DNA of 8,517 bases. It comes from Lachnospiraceae bacterium (GTDB lineage: Bacteria; Bacillota; Clostridia; Lachnospirales; Lachnospiraceae). The DNA is taken from contig JAILIO010000069.1 in NCBI GenBank assembly GCA_024695225.1, positions 1 through 8,517 on the forward strand, given 5' to 3'. Shown piece after piece: positions 4,526 to 8,517 of the stretch; the first letter of the stretch is position 1; the number at the start of each line of letters is the position of its first letter. The notes beneath the pieces were generated by a model. That model was given only the letters and a program-made list of their open reading frames with translations. It had not been told where the DNA came from and did not search any database. Made by a program: the position numbers and the translations under genes.

Positions 4526-6100
4526 TCATTTTGCGTAGTCAACTACTCTGCTTTCTCTTATAACATTGATCTTAACCTGTCCGGGATATTCAAGTTCTGA
4601 TTCGATCTTCTTTGAAATATCCCTGGCCAGCAAGACCATGTCTGCATCAGAAATCTGCTCAGGAACCACCATAACACGGATCTCTCTGCCCGCCTGAATA
4701 GCAAATGACTTATCAACGCCGTTGAAATCGTTGGCGATATCTTCAAGCTGGCTCAATCTGTTAGTATATGTCTCAAGAGTTTCCCTTCTGGCACCCGGTC
4801 TTGCAGCTGAAATAGCATCAGCAGCCTGAACTATGCAGGATATGAGTGATGTAGGTTCGGTATCACCGTGATGGGACGCCACTGCGTTTGTAACGATGGG
4901 GCCTTCCTTGTACTTACGGCAAAGATCCACGCCTAACTGTACATGTGAACCTTCCATCTCGTGATCGATAGCTTTTCCTATATCGTGAAGAAGACCTGCT
5001 CTTTTGGCGAGTCTCACATCAAAACCAAGTTCTGCGGCCAAAAGACCGGAAAGCTGTGACACTTCCACAGAATGCTTTAATGCATTCTGTCCGTAACTGG
5101 TTCTGAACTTCATCTTTCCCAGTAGCTTTATCAATTCAGGATGTACGCCGTTCACTCCGACTTCAAGAGCAGCAGCTTCACCTTCCTCTTTCATCTCGCT
5201 TTCGATCTCTTTCCTGGCTTTTTCAACCATCTCTTCGATCCTGGCGGGATGGATACGTCCATCAACTATCAGCTTTTCGAGGGCTATACGGGCGATCTCT
5301 CTTCTGACAGGATCAAATCCGGAAAGCACAACCGCCTCGGGCGTATCGTCTATTATGATATCTATCCCTGTCATCTGTTCAAGTGTTCTGATGTTTCTTC
5401 CCTCACGGCCGATTATACGACCCTTCATATCATCGCTGGGAAGCTGTACCACTGAAATGGTATTTTCGGAAACATTGTCTGCTGCACATCTCTGGATAGC
5501 ATCAACGATGAATTCTTTTGCTTTCCTGTCAGCATCTTCCTTTGCCTGAGCCTCCATCTCTTTGATCATCATGGCTGACTCATGCCTCACATCATCTTCC
5601 ACTGCCTTTAACAGATATTCCTTTGCCTGTTCAGTAGTAAGACCTGAGATCCGTTCGAGTTCCTGTAATCTCTGCTCATTGAGCTTTGAAATCTCCTCTC
5701 GCTGTTTGTTCAGCATTTCCTCGCGGCTGATCAGGTTTTCTTCCTTCCGGTTGAGGGCATCCGATTTCTTTTCGATGTTCTCTTCCTTCTGGGAGATCCT
5801 GTGCTCGGAACGCTCCACTGCAGTTCTGCGTTCTCTAAGTTCCTTTTCCTGTTCGTTTCTGGTCCTCTCCAGTTCGTTCTTGGAGCGTATAGACTCCTCC
5901 TTGATCTCCACCAGGGATTCCCGTTTCTTCTCTTCTGCAGTCCTCACAGCCTCGTCGATTATCTGCCTGGCCTTTTCGTCCGCTCTGCCTATCTTTCCCT
6001 CCGCCTCGTTGGTCAAACGGGACTTGGTGATCACATAGGTTACAACGGCTGCAACCAGGGCGGCTGCAATGATCAGAATGATCCATAACAAATTTGACAT
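4526..6100 (-). CDS. rny: Ribonuclease Y, membrane-anchored endoribonuclease
   Basis: RNase Y is the membrane-bound endonuclease that starts decay and processing of many mRNAs in Firmicutes. Its 524 residues show the full family layout. Residues 5-25 (LWIILIIAAALVAAVVTYVI) form one membrane helix; 30-200 are a long charged coiled coil rich in Glu, Lys and Arg; a KH RNA-binding domain holds GRIIGREGRNIR at 227-238; and the HD domain supplies His343, the HD pair His372-Asp373 (LLHDIGKA) and Asp428 (AADAISAARPGARRE). The C-terminal region ends DYAK, close to other family members. The start ATG at 6100-6098 has a ribosome site that fully matches the anti-SD, AAGGAGGTG at 6117-6109, eight bases away. 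It follows recX by 119 bases and may be read partly from the recA promoter. A strong terminator follows. Confidence 0.97.
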   Translation of the reverse strand: MSNLLWIILIIAAALVAAVVTYVITKSRLTNEAEGKIGRADEKARQIIDEAVRTAEEKKRESLVEIKEESIRSKNELERTRNEQEKELRERRTAVERSEHRISQKEENIEKKSDALNRKEENLISREEMLNKQREEISKLNEQRLQELERISGLTTEQAKEYLLKAVEDDVRHESAMMIKEMEAQAKEDADRKAKEFIVDAIQRCAADNVSENTISVVQLPSDDMKGRIIGREGRNIRTLEQMTGIDIIIDDTPEAVVLSGFDPVRREIARIALEKLIVDGRIHPARIEEMVEKARKEIESEMKEEGEAAALEVGVNGVHPELIKLLGKMKFRTSYGQNALKHSVEVSQLSGLLAAELGFDVRLAKRAGLLHDIGKAIDHEMEGSHVQLGVDLCRKYKEGPIVTNAVASHHGDTEPTSLISCIVQAADAISAARPGARRETLETYTNRLSQLEDIANDFNGVDKSFAIQAGREIRVMVVPEQISDADMVLLARDISKKIESELEYPGQVKINVIRESRVVDYAK

Positions 6101-6103
6101 TAC

Positions 6104-6116
6104 AGGAGCACCTCCT
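6104..6116 (-). promoter_or_regulatory. Short hairpin that would occlude the rny ribosome site
   Basis: AGGAG (6104-6108) and CTCCT (6112-6116) are perfectly complementary around a 3-base loop, and on the minus strand the first arm is the core of the AAGGAGGTG ribosome site. Folding would hide the site, so translation of rny could respond to RNA structure or to a bound protein. Five base pairs with a 3-base loop is only marginally stable. Confidence 0.3.
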
Positions 6117-6150
6117 TATTCAGTTGTCATTGTCCACAGTCTATATGTAC

Positions 6151-6168
6151 GAAAGTTTTCATACTTTC
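6151..6168. repeat. 6-base inverted repeat in the rny leader
   Basis: GAAAGT (6151-6156) and ACTTTC (6163-6168) are complementary around a 6-base loop. It is a weak A/T-rich hairpin between the larger recX-distal hairpin and the rny ribosome site. On the minus strand TTGAAA just before it could act as a -35, but no good -10 follows at the right distance. Confidence 0.35.
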
Positions 6169-6174
6169 AAACAC

Positions 6175-6214
6175 ATCAGTGTATGCGTTTCACAAAGACG
6201 AAACACATACTGAT
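6175..6214 (-). other. Long imperfect hairpin directly after recX
   Basis: ATCAGT (6175-6180) pairs with ACTGAT (6209-6214), then after a 2-base bulge ATGCGTTTC (6183-6191) pairs with GAAACACAT (6200-6208) with one G-U type pair, around an 8-base loop. In all 15 pairs form. It begins five bases past the recX stop. The minus strand has only GTGTTTG after it, so it is a poor terminator for recA-recX, whereas the plus strand is followed by T-rich sequence. It may be an mRNA stabiliser, a processing site or a leaky terminator between recX and rny. Confidence 0.5.
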
Positions 6215-6219
6215 TTATT

Positions 6220-6702
6220 TTAATTCACAGCATCGTCTGTGTCAAGTGACATAGCCGCCCTGACAATTTCTCCAGAAAAACCCTGTCTGAAGAGATAGGC
6301 TGCGGTACTCTTTATATATGCCGGGTCGGTATCATCCTGTCTGAAATGCCTGCTCTTTAATTTGCTGACTGCAGCTTTTAACTCCTGTCCGTTGTCAGGA
6401 AAAGCCGAAAGCGCCGATTCTGCAACATCCCGGGAAATCCCTCTTTCCATAAGATCGTTTTTGATACGAAGCCTGGACCTTTTCTCACACTGCTGTTCTA
6501 TGAACATCCTGCAGTAAAGTTCATCATCCACATACCTGCATTCCTTTGCCCACAGGACAACAGCGCAGGCTGTTTCTTCAGAAGCTCCTGCATCGAGGAG
6601 TTTCTTTTTGAGTCTGGCTTCAGTGTAATCACGGTCTTTGAGAAGGGAGAGAGCTTTTTTCTTTGCCCCCGGGATATCATCCTCTTCCAGTGTCTTTTTC
6701 AT
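6220..6702 (-). CDS. recX: Regulatory protein RecX
   Basis: RecX binds RecA filaments and modulates their ATPase and strand-exchange activity in the cytoplasm. At 160 residues it is near the usual length. The protein is all-helical in character with tandem three-helix repeats: residues 15-57 (ALSLLKDRDYTEARLKKKLL, then VVLWAKECRYVDDELYCRMF), the central RIKNDLMERGISRDVAESAL near 79-98, and a C-terminal repeat with YLFRQGFSGEIVRAAM near 136-151. The R-xx-Y-T/S-xx-R-L-xx-KL opening and the D-D-x-x-Y-x-R-x-F/W element are RecX hallmarks. The ATG at 6702-6700 overlaps the recA TGA at 6701-6699 by four bases (ATGA), which couples translation and keeps RecX low relative to RecA. The ribosome site is weak, GGTGA about four bases upstream. 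It is co-regulated with recA by LexA. Confidence 0.93.
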   Translation of the reverse strand: MKKTLEEDDIPGAKKKALSLLKDRDYTEARLKKKLLDAGASEETACAVVLWAKECRYVDDELYCRMFIEQQCEKRSRLRIKNDLMERGISRDVAESALSAFPDNGQELKAAVSKLKSRHFRQDDTDPAYIKSTAAYLFRQGFSGEIVRAAMSLDTDDAVN

Positions 6703-7835
6703 TTGTCACCGGGATTCTCTGTTGTATCGCTGAGTTCAACGGTTTCTACAGCCTTCTTCCTGGACTTCTTTTCTGCTTTATCTCCCTGATCGTTCTTTTC
6801 CGCTGCTTTTTTTGCATTGGCTGAAAGGGGATCTTCAGGAAGTCCGAAAAGTTCTCTGACTTTCTGCTCTATTTCAAGACAGATATCCGGATTGTCATAG
6901 AGATACTGCCTTGCATTGTCTCGTCCCTGTCCTATCCTGTTTCCGTTGTAGGAATACCATGCGCCGCTCTTATCAACGATGTCATTGTCGGCTGCAAGAT
7001 CCAGGATATCTCCCTCTCTGGATATGCCCCTTCCGAAGAGAATATCGAATTCCGCGTTTTTAAAGGGAGGCGCTATCTTGTTCTTCACAACCTTTACCAT
7101 GGTGCGGTTACATATCCCCTCGCCGCCGGATTTAAGCGATTCTATACGCCGTACATCCAGTCTGACCGATGAGTAGAATTTGAGAGCTCTTCCGCCTGTG
7201 GTGGTCTCCGGATTGCCGAACATCACACCCACCTTTTCCCTGAGCTGGTTGATGAAAACAACGATACAATTTGTGCGGCTGATGACCGCTGTAAGCTTTC
7301 TGAGAGCCTGGGACATGAGCCTGGCCTGAAGACCCACATGTGAATCCCCCATATCTCCATCGATCTCTGCCTTGGGGACGAGAGCTGCCACCGAATCGAT
7401 GACAACTATATCCATAGCTCCCGATCTGACCATGGTCTCTGCGATCTCCAGGGCCTGTTCACCGCTGTCAGGCTGAGAAATATAGAGATTATCAACGTCA
7501 ACGCCTATATTGGACGCATATACCGGGTCTAAAGCGTGTTCTGCGTCAATGAATCCGGCTATCCCTCCTCTTTTCTGCACCTCGGCGATCATATGCAGTG
7601 TGAGAGTGGTTTTTCCGCTGGACTCAGGTCCGTATACCTCCACGACCCTCCCCTTGGGAATACCTCCCAGTCCCAGGGCAACATCCAGACTTATGGAACC
7701 TGTGGATACCGTTTCGACATTGAGAGAAGTCGAAGAATCCCCCAGTTTCATGACAGTTCCCTTGCCATATGCTTTTTCAAGCTGTGAAATAGCAGCATCA
7801 AGAGCTTTTTTCTTTTCTTCGTTTTCCATTCCCAT
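6699..7835 (-). CDS. recA: Recombinase RecA
   Basis: RecA polymerises on single-stranded DNA, drives homologous recombination and triggers LexA self-cleavage. From the chosen start it has 378 residues. The Walker A motif GPESSGKT is at 69-76, the catalytic glutamate lies in FIDAEHALDP (Glu99), Walker B is DIVVIDSVAAL near 142-152, loop L1 follows at IDGDMGDSHVGLQARLMSQA, and loop L2 is NPETTTGGRALKFY near 208-221. A charged, Lys-rich and Asp/Glu-containing tail closes the protein. The frame is open to ATG 7862, but that codon lies in the second LexA box about seven bases from the predicted transcript start. AAAGGA at 7851-7846 precedes ATG 7841 by four bases and ATG 7835 by ten. I prefer 7835, with 7841 and 7829 as alternatives. 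recX overlaps its end. Confidence 0.98.
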   Translation of the reverse strand: MGMENEEKKKALDAAISQLEKAYGKGTVMKLGDSSTSLNVETVSTGSISLDVALGLGGIPKGRVVEVYGPESSGKTTLTLHMIAEVQKRGGIAGFIDAEHALDPVYASNIGVDVDNLYISQPDSGEQALEIAETMVRSGAMDIVVIDSVAALVPKAEIDGDMGDSHVGLQARLMSQALRKLTAVISRTNCIVVFINQLREKVGVMFGNPETTTGGRALKFYSSVRLDVRRIESLKSGGEGICNRTMVKVVKNKIAPPFKNAEFDILFGRGISREGDILDLAADNDIVDKSGAWYSYNGNRIGQGRDNARQYLYDNPDICLEIEQKVRELFGLPEDPLSANAKKAAEKNDQGDKAEKKSRKKAVETVELSDTTENPGDK

Positions 7836-7855
7836 AATCATTCCATCCTTTCGTT

Positions 7856-7869
7856 TGAACATGTGTTCG
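7856..7869. promoter_or_regulatory. LexA (SOS) box 2 of recA
   Basis: On the minus strand the sequence CGAACACATGTTCA fits the Bacillus-type LexA consensus CGAAC-RNRY-GTTYC at all positions but the last; its core GAAC-N4-GTTC is perfectly symmetric. It covers the predicted start of transcription near 7869, where bound LexA would block initiation or escape. The centre is 25 bases from that of box 1. It also contains the farthest upstream in-frame ATG of recA. Confidence 0.8.
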
Positions 7870-7875
7870 TGTTAC

Positions 7876-7904
7876 ATGATAAAACGTATGTTCGGATTTG
7901 TCAA
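7876..7904 (-). promoter_or_regulatory. Sigma-A promoter of recA-recX
   Basis: On the minus strand a perfect TTGACA (7904-7899) and TATCAT (7881-7876, five of six) are 17 bases apart. A/T-rich sequence at 7914-7924 sits where an UP element would be. Transcription should start near 7869. LexA box 1 fills the spacer and box 2 covers the start site, so the promoter is strong but repressed until DNA damage. Confidence 0.88.
7881..7894. promoter_or_regulatory. LexA (SOS) box 1 of recA
   Basis: On the minus strand CGAACATACGTTTT matches 13 of 14 positions of the Bacillus-type LexA consensus CGAAC-RNRY-GTTYC. It lies within the -35/-10 spacer and touches the -10, so LexA bound here would exclude RNA polymerase. 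Confidence 0.8.
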
Positions 7905-7955
7905 CACAAATCCAAAATATTTTTCACATAAGCTGAGATCAGGCGAAGTGCCCGG

Positions 7956-7984
7956 AAAAGAACAATCGTGCTGCGTCTGCACAA
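7956..7984 (-). terminator. Moderate intrinsic terminator after the Ig-like protein gene
   Basis: TCGTGC (7966-7971) pairs with GCACAA (7979-7984), six pairs including one G-U, around a 7-base loop. On the minus strand TTGTTCTTTT follows at 7965-7956. It stands 53 bases after the stop codon at 8037 and 52 bases before the recA -35, so it would insulate recA. The stem is short and the U-tract interrupted, so efficiency is uncertain. Confidence 0.45.
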
Positions 7985-8036
7985 CAAGATAAAAATATCA
8001 TACGAAGGGGGAAAAATCAATCCCCGAAAACCCCGG

Positions 8037-8517
8037 TCATTCAGCGGGTTCAACAAGACCTACCGAAAATTCGCACTCTGCAGGCAAAACCCCTTCAGAA
8101 GAAGCCAGTACATTAAAGTGTCCCGTGTATCCTGCGGGGATTACCACTTTAGCCCCGGTATTTCCGGACTTTTCAACAGAGATCTCATGGTCATCATCGC
8201 TGTCCACGGACCACTTGACTTTCATCTCAGGAGATACAGAAGACAGACGGATATTATATTTTGTCTCATCGTCAGAGCGATAAAGCCTTACGGAGGATTC
8301 CCGCATACAAAGGACATCGTCCCCTTCGGAAACAGAGACTTTTATATGCCTGCTCTCTACATTTCCCATCTTTGCATATATTTCCGCAGGTCTCACGGTA
8401 CTCTTGTGCGCTATGAGATAACCGGAATCTGAAATGCTGACAGCGCTGCCCCTCACATACCATATAAGTTTGTTGTCATCAGTATTACCGGCTGTGAGTA
8501 CAGGCTCAAGAAAGATA
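8037..8517 (-). CDS. Bacterial Ig-like (BIG2-like) domain surface protein, C-terminal fragment
   Basis: The reading frame is open from the window edge to TGA 8039-8037, giving the last 159 residues of a longer protein. Two beta-sandwich-like repeats are visible. The first, KLIWYVRGSAVSISDSGYLI followed by AHKSTVRPAEIYAKMG, has the BIG2 pattern of a Trp strand, an SGxLxA turn and a final I-A strand; the second contains MKVKWSVDSDDDHEISVEKS and ends in ECEFSVGLVEPAE. Such domains usually occur as arrays on extracellular or cell-wall proteins and mediate adhesion or spacing. No sortase motif, membrane helix or choline-binding repeat closes the protein, so anchoring must lie elsewhere or it is secreted. 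The GTG at 8456 is not the true start because the frame and the first domain continue upstream of it. Full length and function cannot be told from this fragment. Confidence 0.7.
   Translation of the reverse strand, partial: IFLEPVLTAGNTDDNKLIWYVRGSAVSISDSGYLIAHKSTVRPAEIYAKMGNVESRHIKVSVSEGDDVLCMRESSVRLYRSDDETKYNIRLSSVSPEMKVKWSVDSDDDHEISVEKSGNTGAKVVIPAGYTGHFNVLASSEGVLPAECEFSVGLVEPAE

Noticed and set aside
5562..6038. 158-codon plus-strand ORF, antisense to rny.
   Set aside because: Its Ser/Phe/Leu-rich translation is the expected mirror of the Glu/Lys/Arg-rich coiled coil of RNase Y; no ribosome site or family motif.
8008..8025. GGGGA/TCCCC hairpin just after the Ig-like protein stop as a terminator.
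   Set aside because: Only five pairs with an 8-base loop, and the minus-strand sequence after it is not a U-tract. The hairpin at 7966-7984 fits better.
7968..8432. 154-codon plus-strand ORF opposite the Ig-like protein and the recA upstream region.
   Set aside because: It has no recognisable motif, while the minus frame has Ig-like repeats and a matching terminator.
1..8517. Defence island, CRISPR array, prophage or insertion sequence.
   Set aside because: All genes are housekeeping families with similar look and orientation; the only integrase-like gene is XerD, and no terminal repeats, target duplications or regular repeat-spacer pattern were seen.

Overview
The window looks like a piece of a chromosome from a low-to-mid GC Gram-positive anaerobe, most likely class Clostridia and possibly Lachnospiraceae. 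The signs are RNase Y downstream of recA-recX, two Bacillus-type LexA boxes at recA, consensus sigma-A promoters, AGGAGG-type ribosome sites and occasional non-ATG starts. The family-level assignment is inference; no rRNA or other phylogenetic marker is present to fix it. Every gene I can support is on the minus strand, so transcription runs from base 8517 down to base 1.

In transcription order: (1) 8517-8037, the C-terminal end of a surface-type protein with bacterial Ig-like (BIG2-like) domains, followed by a modest terminator. (2) 7904-6220, recA with a LexA-controlled promoter, translationally coupled by a 4-base ATGA overlap to recX. (3) 6219-4446, a hairpin-rich spacer, then rny (ribonuclease Y), closed by a strong intrinsic terminator. 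(4) 4445-4013, a gene-free stretch of about 430 bases with a candidate promoter, tandem direct repeats, a possible 7-codon leader peptide and a hairpin; it is the least explained part of the window. (5) 4002-2121, a PLP aminotransferase driven by a perfect consensus promoter that nearly abuts its start codon, coupled by another ATGA overlap to a Nudix hydrolase. (6) 2051-1, a promoter crossed by a palindrome and an operon of xerD (TTG start), hisJ (PHP-type histidinol-phosphatase) and the start of a DAHP synthase gene, cut by the window edge.

Functionally this is core housekeeping: recombination and the SOS response (recA, recX), mRNA decay (rny), chromosome dimer resolution (xerD), nucleotide-sugar clean-up (Nudix), and amino-acid metabolism (aminotransferase, hisJ, DAHP synthase). 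I see no CRISPR array, insertion sequence, tRNA, rRNA, prophage or defence system. The unusual points are regulatory: a near-leaderless aminotransferase mRNA, the unexplained 4013-4445 island, a palindrome over the xerD -10, and an apparent Lys-to-Arg change at the XerD catalytic lysine position.
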